Of a DNA stretch of 64,000 nt, positions 55,125 to 64,000 are shown piece by piece. The notes beneath the pieces are model-generated. The model saw nothing but the letters and a program-made list of their open reading frames with translations. It searched no databases and was not told the DNA's origin. This DNA is from Cordylochernes scorpioides (lineage: Eukaryota; Arthropoda; Arachnida; Pseudoscorpiones; Chernetidae). The position numbers and the translations under genes are program-made. The DNA is taken from NCBI GenBank assembly GCA_030710605.1, contig CP092877.1, forward strand, positions 4,829,569-4,893,568, given 5' to 3'. Each line of letters begins with the position of its first letter. Positions within the stretch are counted from its first letter, which is position 1.

Positions 55125-56286
55125 ATGGAAACTGCTAAGTGTGATAAAAATGAAAAACGCGCAAATTCGCCTTCGTCAAAAGAAGAATATGCAAATTCTT
55201 TCCCGACAAACCGTGACTGGACTGAGATAATTGAAGAAGATTCCTCTGAAAAAGTCCATATGATGGAGTGTAAAAAGAGGAAGCTCTCGCCTTCTAGCGA
55301 ACAGGTTCGTAAGCCGCAGCCTAGCTCATCTCGCCAAACCAAAACCACCCAGGACAGGGTATCTGGGCCACCTTAATCACCAAGGAAGTTTGCTGGCGCA
55401 GCTGAAAAACAACAAACAGCAGCAGGCCCTTAGCAAGTCCAGGTCAGCTGCAGCCACCTTTGACCAGTGCTGCTTTGTGGAGTGGCGCTCCAGTGGACTA
55501 CATCAAGGCCCTGGAGGAAAAGCTTGGGAAATCCTCGGTGTTCCAAATAATGAAGATGTTAGGCTAGGTACTGGTCGGGCTGGCCAGCGTCAATCTGGCG
55601 GAGCGCCTAGTTGAGGAGGACCTCACCATTGGGACCACCCCCCTGAAGGGCTTTCCTTATAAGAAACGGACGAGAAGATTGAAATCGGGAATATCCGAAT
55701 TCCTATCAGGGACGAAGACGTCGTCGCGGCGATGCGGCCCTACTGCAGGGTGGTTTCCCTGAACCATGAGATCATAACCAGCGGTGGATACATCTGGCCT
55801 ACCGGCAGTAGGGAAGCCTTTGTCCAACTCCCTGCTAAGCTGGTGATTATTTACAAAGGAGAGTCGACCTCCGCCTACATCACCTACGGCATTGAGTGTA
55901 GCAAATGCCACCGAAAAGGACACCGGCGAGCCTCCTGCCCCTTGAAAGCCCATAGAAGTCGTCCTGCCCATCTTCAGGACACACGGAGTGGACCGGTGCC
56001 TCCATCCTCCCAGTACACGACCTCCACAAAATCCGCAGCGCTTACATCGGTTGCGAGGGGTTCTGACACCATCCAAAAGACCCCCATGGTACTTTTCATC
56101 CCTGCGGCTTCGCCCGCGGCGAACTTTTCCGTCCCTCCTCAGAAGACTCTATTCGCTGAGCCTCCTGTACCGGCGCCGTCTCTGCCAGGACCTTCCTCAA
56201 CCGCTGCTGTACCAACAGAGGCATCTACCAAAGAAACCCAGACAAAGAATGAACCAACCATACAATCCACCACACCAATATATTAA
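55125..56286 (+). pseudogene. LINE ORF1 (gag-like) pseudogene
   Basis: The first frame starts METAKCDKNEKRANSPSSKE and stops at 55376. Further frames give DYIKALEEKLGKSSVFQIMK, LAERLVEEDLTIGTTPLKGF and PYKKRTRR. The last frame runs GNIRIPIRDEDVVAAMRPYC, ITSGGYIWPTGSREAFVQLP, and ends with a CCHC knuckle (ECSKCHRKGHRRASC) and a Pro/Ser-rich tail with stop at 56286. This is the RNA-binding ORF1 of a LINE family familiar from spider genomes. At least two frameshifts and stops break it. No ORF2 follows; a run of ten A begins at the stop. Confidence 0.8.
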
Positions 56287-56668
56287 AAAAAAAACGATGA
56301 TATAACTAAACAGAGTATTTATTATTGTTTAATTTATTTAAACATATATATATATGTTATGATTATTTTGTTTTGTTGTTGAAAAATATAGCGAATTGAA
56401 GGTGCAGCCGTGAAAATAGGAAATAAATTATTTACTTATTAAGTAGTTTTTATTTTAAATTACCTGAAGAAAATTACACATGAAATTATTTTATCACAGT
56501 AATATAGAATTCATTTTATAAAAAACGTAGGTTAACTATACATATTTACAACAATATTTAAAGTGATATGTTATAAATTTATGGTTAAAAAAATGTAGAA
56601 CAGTCAATGAATGAAAATAAAATACATGTTTAAAAAAATAAAATATTTGCATTTTAGATTATATAATA
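56287..56668. other. AT-rich spacer, nothing assigned
   Basis: Starts with the end of a poly(A) run (56284-56293), which marks the LINE 3' end. Confidence 0.5.
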
Positions 56669-57148
56669 CTAGCCGAATGACCCGGCAACGCCCGGGTTTT
56701 ACCCGATTAAATGTTTTTATTCAAATACTATTCGTTACAATTATAAATTGGCGCCGTGGATGTCACTCTTGTGAAACGTCCCGCTCCAAACTTTGTGTCT
56801 GAGAAGCGATATTTTTATAGAAAGATGATCTGGCTTTTGTTTTCTGCTCGAATGAATGTTTTTCTGTTAGAATTTTGTTCCTGCGTACAAAATAATGAAC
56901 TGGTTTCACCCGTGGTCTCTGCTTTTTGGAATTTTTCCCGATATAATTTTGTATCTGATAATCAAACATGATACAGCAATATCGTCATCATCATTTTCTG
57001 ACTAAAAATAAATAGTTTTAATAATTGATTCATATATTTTTAAAAATAGCCTATCGTCTTCCCCGTATTTTTTTACCTATGTATGGTATATTGGTTTGAA
57101 TTAGTGAACTACTGCGAATTTGTATACCGGACATACAAACAAACAGAC
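56669..57148 (-). mobile_element. Helitron, same family as 45547, 5' end displaced by foldback
   Basis: CTAG at 56669-56672 with the GACCCGGCAACGCCCGGG hairpin gives the tail. 57008-57148 (CCTATCGTCTTCC, GTGAACTACTGCGAATTTGT, CCGGACATACAAACAAACAG) matches the 5' region of the complete 504-bp Helitron. The cargo between is different and includes a 38-bp Gypsy LTR scrap. A foldback element begins where the TC terminus should be. TATATATACAT at 57470 could be the displaced remnant. Confidence 0.72.
56750..56787 (-). repeat. 38-bp Gypsy-LTR-like scrap in Helitron cargo
   Basis: GGCGCCGTGGATGTCACTCT, then TGTGAAACGTCCCGCTCC matches the inverse of 46396-46433 with a few mismatches. Confidence 0.6.
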
Positions 57149-57465
57149 AGACAAGGGTCGCCTCTCCCGCAAAATAGATGTCTAAAACCAGACGCCATCT
57201 ATTGACCGTCGCCGCAGCTAGCGGCCTCGGGTCGGTAACAAAGCCACAACACCAGCTTTGGCAAACTGAAAAGCGTCCAAAAAAGTCCGCCTTAGACTGA
57301 CGAGGGCCATTAGCCCGAAACCATGGTCTCTAGGTGGACCCTTTTCAGTTTGCCAAAGCTGGTGTTGTGGCTTTGTCACCGACCCGAGGCCGCTAGTTGC
57401 GGCGACGGTCAATAGATGGCGTCTGGTTTTAGACGTTTATTTTGCGGGAGAGGCGACCCTTGTCT
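57149..57465. mobile_element. foldback palindrome (317 bp)
   Basis: Two arms of about 129 bp (57149-57277 and 57337-57465) are inverted copies with about five mismatches. They start AGACAAGGGTCGCCTCTCCC and include ACGCCATCTATTGACCGTCG and CACCAGCTTTGGCAAACTGA. A ~60-bp unique loop lies between. No coding content. Confidence 0.85.
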
Positions 57466-58335
57466 CTTTATATATACATATTATTTTGAAAATAGGTCAA
57501 AATCTTTTGATAGCTGGCGACTTTAGTACGCTCCAGGAATCCAGGTTGCCTCAAGAGAGAGAGAATATAGGTATTTTAAATTATATTTATTTTACCAATA
57601 ACAATTTTTAATTGTATGCTTGCGGGAATATCGATTTTATATAAAACCGATAAATAATGCATTGGGCGAGCGTTCGTTGTTTATAGGGAGCGCGAGTGTC
57701 AGTTAAGGCAAGTTCTACTATATTTGTAAAATGAAGTGCTGACGTCACGTGACAGATGGCTAGTCTAGGAGTAGGTAATCACAGAGTAATTGCTATTAAA
57801 GTTGGAATTTTCGACTGTTTTTATATCTTTGCTCAGCAATGGGTCACCCTGAGGTTTCTATTATTATTATAGATTGATTTTACTTCTCTCAGCTTGTCAT
57901 TTGGGGAAAATTAAAGATACGTGAAGAAAATAATCAAGGAGAAAATGATATTCGATATGTAAAATGTCTTTCAACTTCAAAATTCTATGTTGCTTAAAAC
58001 TAAACGCTTTATTCGGAGTGTGTATATGTCTCCGGAACCTGATTCTTAGAAAGACAAAAATGATTAATCTTCCAGATTTCAAGGTGTAATGCTTCCGTCA
58101 AATAGCAATCAAACAATATAGACTGTCAGAATAAATAATAAAGATGTTCTTAAAATGATTGAGAAGAGAACTTACACAAGGGAGATAATTACGAGAAGAA
58201 AACTCGTCAGGTTTGTACATCTTATTCTACAGTGGATTGGATAAAGGTATTGCTGTAGGGTTCTAGGCCGATGGTGGAATTCATGTTTAGAAGAAGTCAC
58301 CACGCTACCAACAGATCATAAATGCTATTCTCACT
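57466..58335. other. intergenic sequence, nothing assigned
   Basis: TGACGTCACGTGACAGATGG near 57739 partly resembles 59632-59660; these may be LTR remnants. Confidence 0.4.
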
Positions 58336-58605
58336 TTTTTTTTATTAATCAACCAGGCGCGATATTAATATATTTGCGCCTAATACAGAGGAAACAAAAC
58401 AACAAACAAATTAGAACTTAAAATTAAATATTTACAAATTTACATGTATTGTTATACAGAGTTCATAAAATTTATATAGACAAAGTGGCTGAGGTAAAAG
58501 AGTTAGATCATTTAAATCAGGGAACAAACGATGTCTCACTTCTGCAGAGTTCGGGCAGTCGTAGATGAGGTGAAGAGCAGTATACTACCCTGACTTCAAA
58601 TAAGA
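58336..58605 (-). mobile_element. 5'-truncated LINE 3' end
   Basis: The minus-strand frame gives LHLIYDCPNSAEVRHRLFPD, then LNDLTLLPQPLCLYKFYELC and a stop. This resembles the C-terminal zinc region of R1/jockey-type LINEs (HxxxxCPN...R). A short 3' UTR ends in AATAAAAAAAAA at 58336-58347. It is a different LINE family from 31120-33866. Confidence 0.65.
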
Positions 58606-59697
58606 TTAGGACAAATAGATAAAATTTCTACTTGCTTATAAATACAGGCCTTCACACAATTCCATCATTTGCACCAGATAACAATTACTCTTAAAATTTG
58701 AATGTTTTTCAATAGAGCCATTACAAAATATCAATCGCCTTTTTTATGAGAGGCGATTAAAGATTTCAATTGAAAGTTTTGTAATATTTATCAAAAGTAT
58801 ATATTATATCTAAATTGTATGTTTTCCGTGTGCATTAATCACAAAACTCGATGCGTATTTCCAATAGAACTCACGGTGAAAAAACGAATAATATGTTGTT
58901 AAAATATCAATGAAACTTTCTTCTAATACAGGTACCACGAATTTTAAATCAATTATTAGTCATCTGACATTTTTTTATTCCTTTCTTTCCAGACGATAAA
59001 ATGTTTAAATTGGATATCAACGATTTTTTTTATTTCCAATTTGCTTCACACAAATTAAAAATATTTTACAATTAGTTGGGTGAATAGTTTTTCCCAAAAG
59101 GATTTCAATATACTAAAATAACACTTTGACAATTTCTTTAATAATAAAGCAATAGTCTTCTGTTCTCAGAATTCGTTTGCTGTCACATTAGGGAAAGTTT
59201 AGGACCGCCACACGAACAGACAGAAAATTCGCATCTTATTTTATTTAACTTGTTATGTTAATTATTCTCAGATGGTTAGATTATTATTTTAATTCGAAAT
59301 GAGTTTTCGACCTATATTTGATCTATTTTATTTTTGGTATTTACAATGAGTTGGGAATATAAGCTAAATATGCCTTTATAACTCAAAGCTAGCACTTGTA
59401 TATAGTACAAGTGACACAAGGGCTTGCGATAGTTTATTCTGTATTGTTGCATCGTTCTGAGGAGTTGACTTCATGCCAATATTCGATTCGTACATTTCAA
59501 GATTATGAGACCAGAACAAGTAATCATAAAACAAATATATTTAGACAAAGAAAGTATGATCAAATTTAGCCAGATCTCAAAATACAATCGTGAGGTATAT
59601 TAACCTAACTATATTTACATATAAAACTCTGACGTAGCGTTACGTGACTGGTGATGATTTACCGAGTAGGCCATCACAGATTATTCAGTGACATTAC
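58606..59697. other. AT-rich intergenic sequence, nothing assigned
   Basis: No ORF with a motif and no element recognised. Confidence 0.5.
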
Positions 59698-60196
59698 CTT
59701 TTCTTCAGGCTCCACCACGTCCTCGTGGTCTTTATGAATTCTTTTGAAGTAGGGCTTCATTCTTGATATATAGACTACGCGTGGGCCTATGTTGGGTTCA
59801 TCTTTAGGTGTTACTCAAGAATTCACTTTTGATTGTTATCCTGATATTGTGTATGGTCCAAAGTATCTTCTTAGAAGCTTTTCGCATTTCCTTATTTTCC
59901 TTATTGGTGTCCATATGGCTATTAAATATCCTATTTTTATTTACAATCCCGATAATTTTCATGAAATATTTCTAGATCCGTTCTTGACCTTTTTTCATGT
60001 TGCGGATGCCCAATTCTTCAAAATACTTAACATTCCTCAGTAGGTTATTCACGGATCCATCGTAATCACTGGCGTTAATATCGATATCGACATGGATGTT
60101 GACTAGGAGAGACGCTGGCTCTCTACCATTTAGAAGGAAGAATGGCGAGAATCCAGTTGTTTCTTGCAAGGTCGAATTGTATGCACGGGTAAAGAA
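59698..60196 (-). pseudogene. Gypsy integrase C-terminal relic
   Basis: Minus-strand frames read AYNSTLQETTGFSPFFLLNG and REP (the end of the integrase core), then after a frameshift IWTPIRKIRKCEKLLRRYFG and PYTISG (the GPY/F module). Finally come PKDEPN and YISRMKPYFKRIHKDHEDVV. Stops lie within the last part. The upstream catalytic core is missing. The short plus-strand frame at 59789-60043 is its antisense shadow. Confidence 0.82.
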
Positions 60197-60534
60197 TGTT
60201 AATATATTGTAACAAATAATTTATTAATTTTATTATTTTTTATTAACAGAGTGGTCATTTTTATATTTATATTTTGCTACTCTGTAAATTCCCCTCGTGG
60301 CTTATCTTTTGTTTACTTTTCATAGTTTGTCCTTGCCTGAAATAAATTTTGTTTCCTCCTGAAGTTTTTGTCTTCCCTAATTTTTCACGTGGCATTTTGT
60401 TGGAGATGCTGGGTAAGTTAGGGAAGACAAACTGAAGATCGCCGAGAAAACCTTGAAGCCATGGGTGCTGTGATCTACATTTTCGGAGACTGACTCCAGG
60501 ATTCCACCGCCGTGCTAAAGCCAAGACTTCCCTC
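60197..60534. other. unassigned sequence before the gap
   Basis: GGGAAGACAAA-type motifs repeat on the minus strand (near 60365 and 60425). It may be an LTR portion of the Gypsy element, but no ends are defined. Confidence 0.35.
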
Positions 60535-60634
60535 NNNNNNNNNNNNNNNNNNNNNNNNNNNNNNNNNNNNNNNNNNNNNNNNNNNNNNNNNNNNNNNNNN
60601 NNNNNNNNNNNNNNNNNNNNNNNNNNNNNNNNNN
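60535..60634. other. assembly gap, 100 N
   Basis: Exactly 100 N. The gap hides the left edge of long repeat copy 2. Confidence 0.99.
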
Positions 60635-60999
60635 ATTTAAAAACTTGCGATTAATATTTTACCTTATCAATTTTACAGAAACAATTACATTACCAAACCT
60701 CAGCCATTTATGACGTACATACGTCTATAATTCTCTTGGAAACCCTCTAGAATGGTGTCAGTTTGTCACCGAGTCGTCGGTATTAACTGATTAATATTTA
60801 TTGAATAAAATAATATAGTTGATATGGAACAACAACAACAATATATAGGCTCCTGGAACGTATCCTTCATATGGAAACTTTTCAAAAAATTTATATAATA
60901 ATTTTAATTAAATAATATCTTACGGATATTATCAATATAGAATGAAAAATTGTCATTGAAAATAATAGTAACTTTTTCAACTCTTTCTTTTTTTAGTGT

Positions 61000-61140
61000 A
61001 ATAGCCGAATCACCAGGGAAACGCCCGAGTTTTACCCTAGAGTATTTTCACTCGAGTGAGTATATATTAAAATATGTTTTTATTCAAATACTATTCGTTG
61101 CGATTTTAAATTATGACCCGGCTTCACCCGGGATTTCCAT
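61000..61140 (-). mobile_element. degenerate Helitron tail in copy 2
   Basis: TAGCCGAATCACCAGGGAAA, then CGCCCGAGTTTTACCC; the equivalent of 29033. Confidence 0.5.
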
Positions 61141-61577
61141 CGATCTAGGCGTCTTATATTTTGCATATTTGCATTGTCATTAGGATTGAGCGAGTGTGTG
61201 CAAATGTATTGAAATCTGTCTTTATCATCTTATTTACTTTTATTTAATGTAATAGATCGGCGTTTCTTTGGCGGATTATGTATTGGGGACTCAGGATTCC
61301 GAGGGATGGTTTGGCTACCTAAGCTGTAATGCTTGAACGCCTGCAGTTTTCCAGTCAATAGGAACTGGTGCATTCTCTATGCATCGAGCGGCCATTTGGT
61401 TTGGCCCCTCACGCCCGCCTTTATGGTCTAGCTCCATGGGGTCGACCAATCAGCCCACAGGCGTCTACAAGAGTTTCATGGCCAGGTTGTTGCTGTCCGG
61501 ACCCCCCCCCCCCCCCGTTAGACTTGGGTAAACCCGTCCTACGCTCCAATACGAACCCCCCTCTAGACCTCGTACCT

Positions 61578-61769
61578 TTAACCAATACTCCCTCTCCCTG
61601 AATCTTCCGACGAATCGGGGACCTCTGAGGAACGAACTTTACGCAGGGAACCTCCCGAAGGCGAGGTTGCTACTGCTGTACCACTTGGGTTTTTCAAGAA
61701 TGCAGGAATATCTGAATAGATTATAGCAGGTGCATTCTTGCCCCTTCGCCTTTTAGAAGTGTCCGCCAT
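61578..61769 (-). CDS. hypothetical 63-aa ORF, copy 2
   Basis: Same start, stop and length as 29599-29790. It starts MADTSKRRRGKNAPAIIYSD and ends RGSIG. About ten residues differ and there are no indels. No domain is recognised. Confidence 0.35.
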   Translation of the reverse strand: MADTSKRRRGKNAPAIIYSDIPAFLKNPSGTAVATSPSGGSLRKVRSSEVPDSSEDSGRGSIG

Positions 61770-62583
61770 TCACAAGAGAGCAGTTATTTTGGCTCTCGTC
61801 AAATTCTTGGAATAGAAAACCTCATTGCTCTCTTTTCACCTCTGTACCATGCTTCCAGCGTTTTAATGTAAAGGCAACAACTGAAATGAGGTGCCCAAGA
61901 TTTGTCATAGTCGCCAATTTGAATGCCGAATTGTAATGCTTCACACGTCTTGATAGCAGAAAACAATGAGTATTTAAAACTTCTCACCTGAAAGACTGAA
62001 CGCAGACAAAGAACAAAGGATATCAGAATAAAGTACATCCTCTAGTAAATACTATTTAGTTTACAATTTTCTAATATCTATATATAGGAGAATCTCTCGA
62101 TATTGAGTAACACAGACTCGTGACCGACCGTGCCTTGCTCACCTTACAACCTCCAGGAGAGCGTCAGTACCCGGGCTGTGTTCCCTCATGGGAAGTACTG
62201 GGTAGTAGTTCTTTTTCTTCATTCCTTCTGGGTAGGTACGCATATTTTAAAGATTTTAAAATAAATTTGGAATGTTTAACTTCATTACAAAATTTTAAGA
62301 AGTAATTTAAAAATACATATTTATTATTTGATTTCACATACATACAATGTGTATTCAGTTTAACCGAATGAATTCTGCGATATTTTATTGAATTTCACTG
62401 AGAGAGGAAACAAATACAAGAATATTGTTCCATGTATATATCCTTAAACCATATAATTCTATCATCTACTTAATATGTTTCTGGATACATTACGGAATAT
62501 GTGATCCGAAGAGAATGCAAGAGAACGCATTTTCTTGAATGCACGTTCTCCTTTGAAAGGGTCCCAACAATATATCCTATATT

Positions 62584-62905
62584 TATACGGCGCCTCATCT
62601 CTGTGACATCAATCAGTCCGTACAATATATTTCTTTGATTACGTTCCACAAGGCCAACCGTATTTCAAAGTCTCGGCCAGTAATTGCCCGCGGCGGTTGA
62701 GCCCCCAATAAAGCGGGCGATGACAAAGACGAAGGGCACTCCCCCGCCATAGCCTGGAGACGGACGGACCCTGCCCCCAATTTACGACCTTCCTAATCCT
62801 CCTTATTCATCGAACAATCGCCACAATTTACCGCCGATCCGGAGCCAATCTGGCAAAGTGGGTCTCTCTATTGTTGCTCATAAATTCCGAGGGGGCGTGA
62901 GTTGG
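62584..62905. other. GC-richer conserved block, copy 2
   Basis: Nearly the same as 30600-30924, with one C fewer in a C run. Confidence 0.5.
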
Positions 62906-63436
62906 ACGAAAGGATGGTTCCACTTAGTATCAACCTCAGTCCCTGGGAGACATAGAAGGACAGATATACCGAAGCATACCTTAAACCTGTATCATTCCTT
63001 TTTTCAGAAGAATACCAAATAGTTCAGTATTGGCAGACCCTCGGTTTAAAGGAGCTCTCTCTCAAAAATATTTGAAATTTATAATAGTTCCCATCGGTGC
63101 GCTAAAAATACAGGAATTTAACATGAGAGTTACGAAAGCATGGAACTGCATTTGAAAAAGCTAGAGTACGACAGATACAGTGGATAATTTGTGGTGACTT
63201 GAAAGTCGTTGCTCTTTTGCTTGTTTACAGCTTGGATATACATTTTCTTTTTTGTTTTCTGCGTGAGTGGGATAGTAGAGACAAGGAAAGGCATTATATA
63301 AAAAACTGGCTAAACCGTAAAACCTTTACTCCAGGGCTTGAAAATACATATTTCACATTTTACATTTGTCAAATCTGAAAATATTTAATTACAATTATTG
63401 CATGTTAAACAGGGATTAGTGAAGAACTGTTAAGGC

Positions 63437-63888
63437 AATGAATCCAAATGCTGCTGAATTTGTTTATTTGAAGAAAATATTCTCTAGCATAAGTGATACG
63501 ACAATTAAAGAAGTAATTTTCGTTGGACCTGAGAATCGAGAATTGGGAATTTTGAAGATATCCTGAAGAACGTAGAAGCAGCAGTGTGGAATTCCTTCAG
63601 AATCGTTTGGAAAAACCTTTTGGGAAATGTTATAGCCGAACTACAGTCACTTGGTTAATGAAACCTTACTTTCATACAAAACATGGAGATGTTTATCAAG
63701 AACAATTTCTGCATTCACATCTAGATATTCCTCCTGACAATCTTGGAGCAGTTAGCGATGAGCATGATGAGAGGTTTCATCAAGATATATCAAGCATGGA
63801 GAAGCGGTACCAAGGTAAATGGAGTCCCGGTATGCTTGCTGACTACTCCTGGACACTCAAGAAGGATGTACCACAATCAAAGTATTGA
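63437..63888 (+). pseudogene. uncharacterised invertebrate repeat protein, copy 2
   Basis: Frames give VYLKKIFSSISDTTIKEV, FVGPENREL, then FEDILKNVEAAVWNSFRIVW and KNLLGN. The most intact frame (63586-63888) then gives FLHSHLDIPPDNLGAVSDEH, then DERFHQDISSMEKRYQGKW and MLADYSWTLKKDVP. These order exactly as in the widespread GAVSDEHGERFHQDI family. At least two frameshifts and one stop separate the parts, and the N-terminal portion is missing, so it is a pseudogene. The family's function is unknown to me; its presence inside a repeat suggests transposon cargo or a transposon-encoded protein. Confidence 0.62.
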
Positions 63889-64000
63889 AGAAAATCAACT
63901 GTCACTATATACCTTCCAATAAAAAAAATATATATTTCGTTCATATGAGCCTATTTATTAATTATTTTCAAATTTCAAGTAGTAGTCTCTCTCAGAAACC

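Larger units (their letters stand above)
60635..64000. repeat. long repeat, copy 2 (continues past the window)
   Basis: It parallels 28660-34790 but without the LINE/hAT insertion: CTCTCTCTCAAAAATATTTG then GAAATTTATAATAGTTCCC at 63055-63090 is the uninterrupted site. The right end runs off the window at CTCTCAGAAACC, which is still homologous. Confidence 0.88.

Noticed and set aside
59789..60043. Plus-strand 84-codon frame
   Set aside because: It is antisense to the Gypsy integrase relic, which has clear motifs.

Overview
This window is eukaryotic, AT-rich and almost entirely made of transposable elements, relics and satellites. I found no convincing single-copy host protein-coding gene. 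The mix includes Copia, several Gypsy lineages, a mariner, a hAT, a Penelope-like element, jockey/R1-type LINEs and many Helitrons. The Gypsy gag and LINE ORF1 families resemble those common in spider and tick genomes, so an arachnid or other arthropod source is my best inference. It is not proven. Two runs of exactly 100 N (10458-10557 and 60535-60634) are assembly gaps.

Layout. 1-2256 is the 3' part of a Copia element with an intact protease and integrase frame but with reverse transcriptase and RNase H deleted; it sits inside a mariner pseudogene (2257-2899). 3033-3094 is a 40-bp truncated U2 snRNA insertion flanked by an 11-bp direct repeat. 3718-8851 is a 5.1-kb LTR element with two ~722-bp LTRs and no credible coding capacity; the 3' half of a second copy follows (9229-10457) and runs into the gap. 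10558-15793 is mostly unassigned AT-rich DNA with LINE endonuclease and Gypsy integrase relics.

15969-26180 is the most striking region. It is a ~10-kb composite satellite built from eight Helitron-like 5'-end modules ('HA'), seven tracts of a 32-bp minisatellite (about 210 units) and four modules ('HB') that each carry a tRNA-Gly(GCC) gene or pseudogene. Penelope-like endonuclease sequence and two head-to-tail Helitron ends follow (26181-28155).

28660-34790 and 60635-64000 are two copies of one long repeat. It contains a short conserved minus-strand ORF and a broken copy of an uncharacterised invertebrate protein family. The first copy was invaded by a LINE 3' fragment, and that fragment by an intact hAT transposon (31286-33587) with a 598-codon transposase, matching terminal inverted repeats and a perfect 8-bp target duplication.

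34790-51856 holds MITEs, foldback elements, LINE and Gypsy relics and a complete small Helitron (45547-46050). It includes two Gypsy gag relics that diverge from one LTR-like segment near 49.2-49.7 kb. 51857-55115 is a Helitron swollen by about 42 copies of a 73-bp minisatellite; it abuts a LINE ORF1 pseudogene (55125-56286). 56669-60199 has another Helitron, a 317-bp foldback palindrome, a LINE 3' end and a Gypsy integrase relic.

No operons or pathways are present. The story is nesting, amplification and cargo exchange among mobile elements. The only candidates for present activity are the hAT transposase and possibly the tRNA-Gly genes.
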